Shown here: positions 1 through 5,257 of the stretch, piece after piece | Position numbering within the stretch: position 1 is the stretch's first letter | Layout of the letters: the number at the start of each line of letters is the position of its first letter | Source: G026625185 sp035256645 | GTDB taxonomy: Bacteria > Desulfobacterota > WTBG01 > JAGOGO01 | Reading direction: 5' to 3' | NCBI GenBank assembly: GCA_035256645.1 | Contig: DATEXU010000183.1 | Location: 1-6,177 of the forward strand | DNA length: 6,177 bases | Position numbers and translations under genes: made by a program | Notes under the pieces: model-generated | Database searches by the model: none | What the model was told of the DNA's origin: nothing | Seen by the model: only the letters and a program-made list of their open reading frames with translations

Positions 1-314
1 TTAAAGTGCCTGCAGAGGTGATTCGGAATTACGGAGCAGTAAGCGAACCTACCGCCAAACTCATGGCCGAAGGGATAAGAAAAGTATCAGGAACAACCTT
101 AGGTCTTTCCACAACGGGCATTGCCGGCCCTGCCGGAGGAAGCCCGGCCAAACCAATTGGCACCGTCTTTATCTCTCTCGCGGATGGAAAAGAAACAGCG
201 ACAAAGGAATATCATTTTCCCGGTGACCGACAGCAGATTAAATGGATGACCTCGGAAGTAGCATTAAACCGGATAAGGCAGTATTTCCTTCAAAACAAAC
301 CGCTTAAACACTAA
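1..314 (+). CDS. cinA: CinA C-terminal domain, nicotinamide-nucleotide amidase (5'-truncated by window edge)
   Basis: Only the last 103 or so codons are present; the frame is open to the left edge, so the gene begins outside the window and the GTG at 6 is not a credible start. The visible part is the back half of the CinA C-terminal (PncC) domain. It shows GAVSEPTAKLMAEG followed by the family signature TTGIAGPAGG-SPAKPIGTVF, then a strand pair and a final helix. The domain hydrolyses nicotinamide mononucleotide to nicotinate mononucleotide and ammonia in cytoplasmic pyridine-nucleotide salvage; full-length CinA usually adds an N-terminal MoaB/MogA-like domain. The upstream ESCTGG-type motif is not in view, so catalytic competence and full-length architecture cannot be judged. 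The stop TAA lies 28 bases before thpR, which suggests co-transcription. The family assignment is firm; whether this is full CinA or a stand-alone PncC is not decidable here. Confidence 0.93.
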   Translation, partial: KVPAEVIRNYGAVSEPTAKLMAEGIRKVSGTTLGLSTTGIAGPAGGSPAKPIGTVFISLADGKETATKEYHFPGDRQQIKWMTSEVALNRIRQYFLQNKPLKH

Positions 315-342
315 AGTTGCTTGACATGTGGGAAGTTAATTT

Positions 343-909
343 ATGAGCACGATCAGAAGTTTTATTGCCGTACCGCTCAATGCTGAAATTATTTTTCACC
401 TTGAAAAAGTTCAAAAAGAGCTTAGGACATTGCCCGCGGACGTCAAGTGGGTTAACCCCCAATCAATTCACCTTACTTTAAAGTTCTTGGGTAATATTGA
501 GGAAGGAAACGTAGAGGATATTGCGCGAGGAATTCAGAATGGGATAAAGGGCGTTAAATCCTGGTCAGCGGCTGTAAGAAATATGGGCGCTTTCCCTTCT
601 CTCAAAAATCCAAGAGTAATTTGGATCGGGATTGAAGACCAAAGCGGCCAGCTTGTTAGACTGCAGAATCAAATAGAACAACAAATGTCAAAGCTTGGAT
701 TTGAAGAAGAGAAGCGCAAATTTTCAGCCCATCTCACCTTAGGTCGGGTCAGGTCTCCCAAGGGAAGGGATGAACTGGTTAAATATCTTCTTGATGAACG
801 AGAACGAGTCTTCGGAGAGATCAAGGTTGACCGAGTAATCCTTTTCAAAAGCGAGCTTAGGCCTACCGGGGCAGTCCATACGGTTTTAAAGGAATTCACC
901 CTTAGGTAA
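343..909 (+). CDS. thpR: RNA 2',3'-cyclic phosphodiesterase (2'-5' RNA ligase family, ThpR/LigT)
   Basis: A complete 188-residue protein of the 2H phosphoesterase superfamily, the usual length for ThpR. It opens with RSFIAVPL, the typical first strand, and has both HxTx motifs that form the active site: His43-Leu-Thr45 in SIHLTLKFLG and His130-Leu-Thr132 in SAHLTLGRVR. The family opens 2',3'-cyclic phosphates at RNA ends to 2'-phosphates and can join tRNA halves through 2'-5' bonds in vitro; its physiological role is unsettled. The ATG at 343 is preceded by a modest purine-rich ribosome site (GGGAAG around 330-335), and MSTIRSFIA matches family N termini. It follows cinA by 28 bases on the same strand. 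A cinA-thpR pair is common in several bacterial lineages, often with recA next; here the next gene is instead convergent. Function by family is confident. Confidence 0.95.
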   Translation: MSTIRSFIAVPLNAEIIFHLEKVQKELRTLPADVKWVNPQSIHLTLKFLGNIEEGNVEDIARGIQNGIKGVKSWSAAVRNMGAFPSLKNPRVIWIGIEDQSGQLVRLQNQIEQQMSKLGFEEEKRKFSAHLTLGRVRSPKGRDELVKYLLDERERVFGEIKVDRVILFKSELRPTGAVHTVLKEFTLR

Positions 910-944
910 AAAAAAATTTCTCCCCAGCATTTTCTGGTATATCG

Positions 945-3044
945 TTATTCAATCTTTATCCTCGCATCTAACGCCACTATTCCTGAGCCATCGGAGAGTA
1001 TTCTTAGGGGATTTATATCGAGTTCTTTAACCCGGGAAAAGTCAGCGAGGAGATGAGAGATTCGTACGATACTCTCTATGTATCCCTGGGTATCGCCTGT
1101 TTGGTTTCCCCGGAAGCCCTTGAGCATGGTATACGATTTAAGCTTTTTTACCTTGGCTTCAATTTCCGCTTGTGTTGACGGGCAGAGCGCGAGGTCTATA
1201 TCGTGAAAAACTTCCACGTAAATTCCTCCAAAACCAAAATACACGACTGGGCCAAATGCCGCATCATATTTCCCGCCGATAAACATATCATATCCATCCG
1301 AAACCGTCTTCTGCATCCGGACGCCTCGAAAGTCAGCTCCTGGTTTATAGGTCGAGAGATTTTTTTTGATCATCAGGAATGCCTTCTTGACCTCGTCTGG
1401 ATTTTTTATATCTACCATAACCCCCTGTGCTTCTGATTTATGAATGGCATCAGGAGAAACAACCTTCATCGCCACCGGATACCCGATTTTTTCAGCCAGA
1501 CTTATTGCTTCGCTTTCATCGTGTGCTACAAAGGATGCCGCAACTGGAATACCGTACAGTGATACTAACTCCAGTGTTTCTTCAGCGTCGATGCCTTGAT
1601 GGGCAGTGATCCACTTTTGGGCGGCGCCGCGGTTGATATGAGAGGGTTGTTCCTCAGAAACCGAGCCGGTTGCTTTTCGGGCATAGAAATCCCGCTGAGC
1701 AGCCATTGCCCGGACCATTTCTTCCGGGTTGTTAAAAACTGGGAAATTTACATTTTTCTTAATCTTAGTTATAGTTTGAGAGATACCCAAAAGGCATACA
1801 CCCACTGGTTTTCCTGAGGAAAGAATAGCCCCCCAGGTCTCTTTTGAAAGATCAGCATGTAACATTCTTGAAAAAACATCATCTCCTGCCGGCATGTGGG
1901 GCCAGTGGCTCACATAAAGTGCGCAGTCGCTATGCTCATTATGCATGACCGAAGAAAAGATATGGGCGGTAAATTTGGGGTCGTAAATATCTCCCATGTC
2001 CAATGGATTGGAAAATCTGATTACCCCGGCTTTGGAGTAATTTTGCAGACTTTTGTAAAAATCTTCCCCCGGGTCAGCAAACTCAAAGCCAGCTTGAGTA
2101 CAAAGGTCAGCAGTGGATACCGCAAAACCACCGGCCGGGCTCATGACCATGATCCGGTTTCCTTGCATCCGGGGAAGTTTAAAGGCTTTGGCCATAGCGA
2201 TGAAGTCGCGAAAATTATGAATCCGTATTATTCCCGCCTTTTTAAACGCAGCATCAATAACGTCTTCATCATTGCTTAAGGCAGCTGTATGGCTCATAGC
2301 GGCTTTGCTGCCCGTTGGGGTTGTGTTCGATTTCAGGACAATAATTGGCTTGTCTATAGCTGAAGCCGCTTCTACGAGTTTCTTTCCCCGTTTGATATTT
2401 TCCAGGTACATAAAAATAATTTTTGTATCCGGGTCCTTTCCAAAATACTCCAGAAAATCTACTTCATCTAAATCCAGCTTATTACCCACACTGGCAAATT
2501 TTGCCATACCCAAATGCTCATCTATGAACGGATTCCAAATAGCGGCTCCTAATCCCCCGCTTTGGGAAATAACGGAAATTTCTCCCAGCGGGGGAGGATA
2601 AAAGGGAACAAAGAGCAGGCAAAGGCCATTGGCCCGATTGGCAACCGTAAAGCCATTTGGCCCCACAAACCTAAGGCCATATTTTCGGGCATTCTTTAGG
2701 GTGAGGTCGGAAAGCCTTTTTCCCTCCTCACTAAACTCAGAAAAACCGCCGGAAGGGATGGCCATCCGCTTTATCCCAAACTTTCCGCACATCTCAACAT
2801 TGTCAGGAATAAACCGGGCGGGGATTAAGCATACTGCCAAGTCTGGAACCTGGGAGAGATCATTAATATTTTTATACATCTTGATCCCATCCACGTAGAT
2901 ATCTTCACTTCTCGGGTTTAGTCCGAAAATTTTTCCGCGGTACCCCCAACGCAGAAGATTCTCGAGGATCATCCGGGGGAGATTTTCAGCTCGTGAGGAA
3001 AGTCCGATAATGACCATTGACTCGGGATAGAATATTTTTTCCAT
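945..3044 (-). CDS. Acyl-CoA synthetase (ADP-forming), single-chain alpha-beta fusion
   Basis: The 699-residue product belongs to the ADP-forming acetyl/acyl-CoA synthetases, which interconvert acyl-CoA + ADP + Pi and free acid + ATP + CoA in the cytoplasm. Domains in order: CoA-binding Rossmann domain (about 1-125, with GPNG at 128-131); succinyl-CoA-ligase-like flavodoxin domains (about 135-455, with SQSGG at 160-164 and the S-H-T segment whose His252 matches the family's phosphorylated histidine); a linker; then an ATP-grasp domain (about 475-699, with SPDAIHKSEAQGV containing His535, FGPVVYFGFGG at 597-607, and ELDINPL near the end). No GNAT domain follows, so this is not a Pat-type protein acetyltransferase. 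An in-frame ATG 42 bases upstream (3086) exists, but the ATG at 3044 is preferred because AAAGGAGA sits 7 bases before it and MEKIFYPESMVIIG resembles family N termini. It stands alone and converges on thpR. The substrate (acetate, propionate, branched or aryl acids) cannot be read from the sequence. One oddity is Asp (GYDMFIGG) where relatives usually have Glu. Confidence 0.92.
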   Translation of the reverse strand: MEKIFYPESMVIIGLSSRAENLPRMILENLLRWGYRGKIFGLNPRSEDIYVDGIKMYKNINDLSQVPDLAVCLIPARFIPDNVEMCGKFGIKRMAIPSGGFSEFSEEGKRLSDLTLKNARKYGLRFVGPNGFTVANRANGLCLLFVPFYPPPLGEISVISQSGGLGAAIWNPFIDEHLGMAKFASVGNKLDLDEVDFLEYFGKDPDTKIIFMYLENIKRGKKLVEAASAIDKPIIVLKSNTTPTGSKAAMSHTAALSNDEDVIDAAFKKAGIIRIHNFRDFIAMAKAFKLPRMQGNRIMVMSPAGGFAVSTADLCTQAGFEFADPGEDFYKSLQNYSKAGVIRFSNPLDMGDIYDPKFTAHIFSSVMHNEHSDCALYVSHWPHMPAGDDVFSRMLHADLSKETWGAILSSGKPVGVCLLGISQTITKIKKNVNFPVFNNPEEMVRAMAAQRDFYARKATGSVSEEQPSHINRGAAQKWITAHQGIDAEETLELVSLYGIPVAASFVAHDESEAISLAEKIGYPVAMKVVSPDAIHKSEAQGVMVDIKNPDEVKKAFLMIKKNLSTYKPGADFRGVRMQKTVSDGYDMFIGGKYDAAFGPVVYFGFGGIYVEVFHDIDLALCPSTQAEIEAKVKKLKSYTMLKGFRGNQTGDTQGYIESIVRISHLLADFSRVKELDINPLRILSDGSGIVALDARIKIE

Positions 3045-3050
3045 CGATAG

Positions 3051-3058
3051 TCTCCTTT
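3051..3058 (-). promoter_or_regulatory. Ribosome binding site that sets the acyl-CoA synthetase start
   Basis: Read on the minus strand this is AAAGGAGA, with 7 bases between AGGAG and the ATG at 3044. The alternative ATG at 3086 has no comparable site, so this decides the start and removes 14 residues from the longest open frame. Confidence 0.8.
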
Positions 3059-3100
3059 TGACCGATTGGATGAAAGCAAAAACCAACTTCTGCTTTAATT

Positions 3101-3127
3101 GTTATAGATTTTCAAAATGTTAGTCAA
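3101..3127 (-). promoter_or_regulatory. Candidate sigma-70 promoter for the acyl-CoA synthetase
   Basis: On the minus strand TTGACT (3127-3122) is followed after 15 bases by TATAAC (3106-3101). Each box matches 5 of 6 consensus bases, but the spacer is short by about two. Transcription would start near 3094 and give a leader of about 50 bases before the strong ribosome site. This is a motif match only. Confidence 0.4.
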
Positions 3128-3293
3128 GATAAAAAGGGAGTGGCGGTATTTTGTTAAAGAAGTTGACAGGATATTTTTATGGTGTAAGAAAATAACATTT
3201 TGGTCTTTTTAAAATTGATTTGGTTGCTTATCAAAAAAATCAAATTCACCAAAACGTGAACCGATTAACAAAATAGTTCAAGGTTTCGTTTCA
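3128..3293. other. AT-rich intergenic stretch without a gene
   Basis: I see no convincing coding frame. It is AT-rich and holds short competing inverted repeats: TTGATTT (3215-3221) with AAATCAA (3237-3243), TTTGGT (3219-3224) with ACCAAA (3248-3253), and TTCAC/GTGAA just after. None is followed by a T-run, so none reads as a terminator. A TTGACA at 3163-3168 has no good -10 partner downstream. The stretch leads into the inverted-repeat element that starts near 3294. Confidence 0.5.
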
Positions 3294-3332
3294 CCCCTGT
3301 TACGAGACTGTGTCACAATACATATTTTGGTA

Positions 3333-3366
3333 GTAGTAGGGGCACGGCGCGCCGTGCCCCTACTAC
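3333..3366. repeat. Perfect 34-bp GC-rich palindrome
   Basis: Bases 3333-3349 (GTAGTAGGGGCACGGCG) are exactly repeated as reverse complement at 3350-3366 with no spacer. The centre is GGCGCGCC. It would extrude as a cruciform or form a very stable RNA hairpin with a minimal loop. It lies inside the larger element at 3294-3455. No T-run follows it. Confidence 0.9.
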
Positions 3367-3391
3367 CCGGATATGTGATTTTAATATGTTA

Positions 3392-3409
3392 CGCAGCCTA
3401 AAGGCTGCG
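3392..3409. repeat. Short hairpin inside the 3294-3455 element
   Basis: CGCAGCC (3392-3398), loop TAAA, GGCTGCG (3403-3409): a 7-bp GC-rich stem. It is the second internal palindrome of the nested element and is followed by GCTACCCCCTG, with no terminator-like T-run. Confidence 0.75.
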
Positions 3410-3543
3410 GCTACCCCCTGTTTTTGAATTACGACACAGTCTCTACTCACAGGGGGGCCTTTTTCTAAGAACTGTACAAGTCATGTAAACCTTTTTTTCT
3501 TCCACGCGTCTAATGAAAGCGAATTTTTTTGAAAATAACTTAT

Positions 3544-3560
3544 ATGAGGTGGAGCCTCAT
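3544..3560. promoter_or_regulatory. Small dyad upstream of the lipoprotein gene
   Basis: ATGAGG (3544-3549) and CCTCAT (3555-3560) flank TGGAG, giving a 6-bp perfect dyad about 50 bases before the lipoprotein start. It could be an operator or a leader hairpin. I found no convincing -35/-10 pair near it, so this stays a weak call. Confidence 0.25.
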
Positions 3561-3610
3561 TATTCTTGCTTAATGAAAATGAAAAACTTCTTAAGAACAG
3601 GAGATGAAAT

Positions 3611-3847
3611 ATGAAAAAATTACTGATACTTTTAGCAATAGTGCTGTCAATAAGTGCCTGTGCTGTATATACACCTTTTGGGGGTTTTTATACGCCAGGT
3701 GTGTACGGAGGCTATGAATATTATGACGGACCTGGGTATGGGTACTATGGTGGCTACCATAGGGGATATTATGGTGGAGACCATGGGGGAAACTATGGCG
3801 GAGGACATCATGGTAGAGGAAATTATGGCGGTGGAGATTGGAGATAG
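3611..3847 (+). CDS. Small Gly/Tyr/His-rich lipoprotein of unknown function
   Basis: This 78-residue product is secreted and lipidated by prediction. It has a short basic start (MKK), a hydrophobic stretch (LLILLAIVLSIS) and a lipobox ending at Cys17 (I-S-A-C). The mature part has almost no ordinary globular composition: it is dominated by Gly and Tyr with His, Asp and Arg, in loose repeats such as YYGG, GGNYGGG and GGHHGRG. Such low-complexity tails occur in small envelope lipoproteins; metal binding through His/Asp or surface adhesion are possible, but not shown. The ATG at 3611 is well supported by AGGAG at 3599-3603 with 7 bases spacing, and an intrinsic terminator follows at 3882-3923, so it is a single-gene unit. 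I do not recognise a named family. That it is a real gene is likely; its function is unknown. Confidence 0.8.
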   Translation: MKKLLILLAIVLSISACAVYTPFGGFYTPGVYGGYEYYDGPGYGYYGGYHRGYYGGDHGGNYGGGHHGRGNYGGGDWR

Positions 3848-3881
3848 CTGGGCTAAAGACTATAATATAAGATGATTTTTT

Positions 3882-3923
3882 AAACGGCTAACAGTGATCG
3901 AAATATCAGTTAGCCGTTTTTTT
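3882..3923 (+). terminator. Intrinsic terminator after the lipoprotein gene
   Basis: AAACGGCTAAC (3882-3892) pairs perfectly with GTTAGCCGTTT (3909-3919), an 11-bp stem with a 16-base loop. The T-run at 3917-3923 overlaps the end of the stem. It lies 35 bases after the lipoprotein stop codon, in the right orientation. The reverse orientation lacks a clean T-run. Confidence 0.85.
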
Positions 3924-4057
3924 AGATGCTGTAGAAACAATAGCATTTGCTCTTGAAAGAATAGAACTCGGGGCAAGTCATAGGTTGAATACCCAAAATT
4001 ATTCAGTCGAACAGAGAGTATTTAAAACAACGCATTCCGGCCTTTGCTGATAAATCA

Positions 4058-4288
4058 TTATTTGTAATACTTTAAAAAGTCTTCCGTCGTCATTCCCGCC
4101 TTTTTGATTTGATCTTGTAGCAGACCAATTTTAATCGGTTTCCCCTTATGTATTGGGATGGAAAGGACGGTCATACTTCCCTCTTTAGTAGGCTTAGCAT
4201 GGCTGCTTTTAGTCTTTCGGAGTATCCACCCAGCTTTAATAAACGCTTTAACCACCCTTTCAGGCTTTAGCTTCCCGAGTCCCGTCAT
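4058..4288 (-). CDS. hicA: HicA-family mRNA interferase toxin
   Basis: This 76-residue protein has the size and layout of HicA/YcfA toxins, a small double-stranded-RNA-binding-like fold that cleaves mRNA during translation. Visible family features are KPERVVKAFIKAGW at the start, the basic strand with the catalytic histidine (His30 in KSSHAK), a central TVLSIPIHKGKPIKIG segment, and the C-terminal helix with AGMTTEDFLKYY. Most relatives have Gly-Ser-His before the active site; here it is Ser-Ser-His, so Gly is replaced but the histidine is kept. Its ATG overlaps the stop of the upstream antitoxin gene (ATGA, 4288-4285), so translation is probably coupled and toxin output depends on antitoxin translation. 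Antitoxin-first order is the reverse of the classic hicAB arrangement. An intact frame and a conserved histidine argue that it is functional; activity is untested. Confidence 0.88.
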   Translation of the reverse strand: MTGLGKLKPERVVKAFIKAGWILRKTKSSHAKPTKEGSMTVLSIPIHKGKPIKIGLLQDQIKKAGMTTEDFLKYYK

Positions 4289-4938
4289 GCCACCTTAGCT
4301 TTCTTGGATTTTTTTGCCTGAAGCTTTTCATCTTCTTTTAACACTTCTAAATGCCCCGCAATAGCATCTTTAATCATGTTCAAGGTTTCTTCTATAGAAT
4401 CACCCTGAGAAGCACAGCCAGGAAGAGATGGACACTCTACCCAATACCCTCCTTCAATAGCTGGCTGTAGAACAACCCCATACTTCTGTTTTTTAACATA
4501 AACTGAATATTTCTTTTCTTTGGCCAAACTTTTTAACTCCCCATTCAATTCTTCAAAGATTTTTCCTAATGCAATGGAAAAAACAAACTGGCCCTCTCTT
4601 AAGGTATCAAGAATAACGTTTTTATTGCTGGTAAGAACAAAGATACTTTCTCCATCAGTAATAAATTTTAACTCCGCCATGGGTTTTTCAATTTCCGGTC
4701 TATGTTTTTTGAGAAAATTTAAACTTTTTCTCATCTTCTGAACACTCACCCCATGATCTTTTAAAGTCTTGGCAACCTTTAACTGAATCAAATCAATGAA
4801 AGAGTAAAGCCTCACGGAGCCATAACCGGATGCTTCGCTAATCGAGGGTTTAATAAAATGGGTTCGATCCCAATAATCCAATTGGCGTTTAGAAAGGTTT
4901 ACTATTTTACAGACAATATTGGTTCCATAGCCATCCAT
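4285..4938 (-). CDS. hicB: MerR-type HTH fused to a HicB-like antitoxin domain
   Basis: This 217-residue protein has three parts. Residues about 7-75 look like a MerR winged helix: an N-terminal recognition segment with LSKRQLDYWDR-THFIKPS (compare the MerR 'LRYYER.GLI.P' pattern), a wing with GYGSVRLYSFIDL, and a helix with HGVSVQKMRKSL. Residues about 85-138 form a linker domain (AELKFITDGESIF ... GQFVFSIALGKIFEEL) that I cannot name. Residues about 144-200 are a HicB domain: partial RNase H-like strands with GGYWVECPSLPGCASQGDSIEETLNMIKDAI. A Lys/Ala tail ends the chain. HicB neutralises HicA by binding it, and usually carries a C-terminal ribbon-helix-helix or Cro-type HTH; here the DNA-binding module is N-terminal and of another family. 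The ATG at 4938 follows AAAGGGGTGA with suitable spacing. It overlaps hicA by ATGA. Autoregulation of the operon is the natural inference. Confidence 0.85.
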   Translation of the reverse strand: MDGYGTNIVCKIVNLSKRQLDYWDRTHFIKPSISEASGYGSVRLYSFIDLIQLKVAKTLKDHGVSVQKMRKSLNFLKKHRPEIEKPMAELKFITDGESIFVLTSNKNVILDTLREGQFVFSIALGKIFEELNGELKSLAKEKKYSVYVKKQKYGVVLQPAIEGGYWVECPSLPGCASQGDSIEETLNMIKDAIAGHLEVLKEDEKLQAKKSKKAKVA

Positions 4939-4944
4939 TGAAGG

Positions 4945-5181
4945 TCACCCCTTTTTATATGTAAATGAAATTATAAAAACACCATTGTTTTTATAATCCG
5001 AAAAAAATAGAACGTCAATAGATTTTTTAAAAAATAGTTGCAAACCAAATGCCTTTATGAGAGTTACAAAATCCAGATCACCAAATTTAGGTGAAAGCAG
5101 GTTTTTTACTGTTACAATACTGTTAGACTTTTTTCTTAAAAGTGCACTATAATCAACGCATACACGTTTATAGTGTATCAA
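4945..5181 (-). CDS. Doubtful small open frame at the head of the hicBA operon
   Basis: This 78-codon frame begins with TTG (5181) and ends 6 bases before the MerR-HicB start. For it: AAGGA at 5190-5194 stands 8 bases before the TTG, and the junction with the next gene is operon-tight. Against it: the sequence is very AT-rich, the product is a Lys/Phe/Leu/Ser mixture with no motif I recognise, the start is not ATG, and a likely operator dyad (5145-5178) lies inside its first codons. It could equally be the untranslated leader and control region of the toxin-antitoxin operon. No function is proposed. Confidence 0.25.
   Translation of the reverse strand: MIHYKRVCVDYSALLRKKSNSIVTVKNLLSPKFGDLDFVTLIKAFGLQLFFKKSIDVLFFSDYKNNGVFIISFTYKKG
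5145..5178. promoter_or_regulatory. Overlapping dyads, candidate operator of the MerR-HicB regulator
   Basis: CACTATAA (5145-5152) and TTATAGTG (5168-5175) form a perfect 8-bp inverted repeat with a 15-base spacer. Overlapping it, ATACAC (5160-5165) and GTGTAT (5173-5178) form a second dyad with a 7-base spacer, 19 bp overall. The site is about 210-240 bases upstream of the antitoxin start and about 80 bases upstream of rdgB on the other strand, so it sits in the divergent control region. MerR regulators bind dyads inside promoters, but I could not fit a clean -35/-10 pair with their usual 19-20-base spacer here. Confidence 0.35.
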
Positions 5182-5200
5182 GCAGGAATTCCTTATAATT

Positions 5201-5230
5201 TTGATGCCACGTTCACAAAAGACCTAACAT
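5201..5230 (+). promoter_or_regulatory. Weak candidate promoter for rdgB
   Basis: TTGATG (5201-5206), 18 bases, TAACAT (5225-5230): each box matches 4 of 6 consensus bases. CATAAT at 5228-5233 is a better -10 but is too far from the -35. Either -10 would leave a leader of only about 20 bases with no Shine-Dalgarno sequence before rdgB. Confidence 0.25.
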
Positions 5231-5257
5231 AATATTTCCAAGTTAAATTTTAGTACC

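Larger units (their letters stand above)
3294..3455. repeat. Nested inverted-repeat element (possible MITE-like or REP-composite element)
   Basis: The outer arms are CCCCTGT-(3 nt)-GAGACTGTGTC at 3294-3314 and its inverted copy GACACAGTCTC-(5 nt)-ACAGGGG at 3433-3455. That gives 18 matched positions in two blocks (7 and 11 bp), separated by unequal gaps. Inside are a perfect 34-bp palindrome (3333-3366), flanked by ACATAT (3320-3325) and ATATGT (3371-3376), and a second hairpin (3392-3409). There is no open reading frame and no T-run after the arms, so it is not an ordinary terminator. The architecture resembles a small non-autonomous mobile element or a composite of extragenic palindromes. 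No target-site duplication is visible at the edges. The repeat structure is seen directly; mobility is inferred. Confidence 0.7.

Noticed and set aside
910..944. A bidirectional terminator between the convergent thpR and acyl-CoA synthetase genes
   Set aside because: Only a 4-bp CCAG/CTGG stem is present. The A-run next to it could serve the minus-strand gene as a T-run, but there is no adequate hairpin.
1896..2279. A 127-codon open frame on the plus strand
   Set aside because: It lies antisense within the acyl-CoA synthetase gene, whose domains are unmistakable; no ribosome site or motif supports it.
945..3044. Pat-like protein lysine acetyltransferase
   Set aside because: The chain ends after the ATP-grasp domain with no GNAT domain, and both phospho-histidine segments of the synthetase are kept.
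3163..3190. TTGACA followed by AT-rich sequence as a forward promoter
   Set aside because: No acceptable -10 lies at 16-18 bases, and no gene follows before the repeat element.
3294..3455. The nested repeats as a CRISPR array or attachment site
   Set aside because: The repeats are inverted and nested, not direct and evenly spaced; there are no cas genes, integrase or tRNA fragment nearby.
3654..3875. A second plus-strand frame overlapping the lipoprotein gene
   Set aside because: Its Met/Glu repeats are the out-of-frame reading of the Gly-rich repeats; the other frame has the signal peptide, lipobox and ribosome site.
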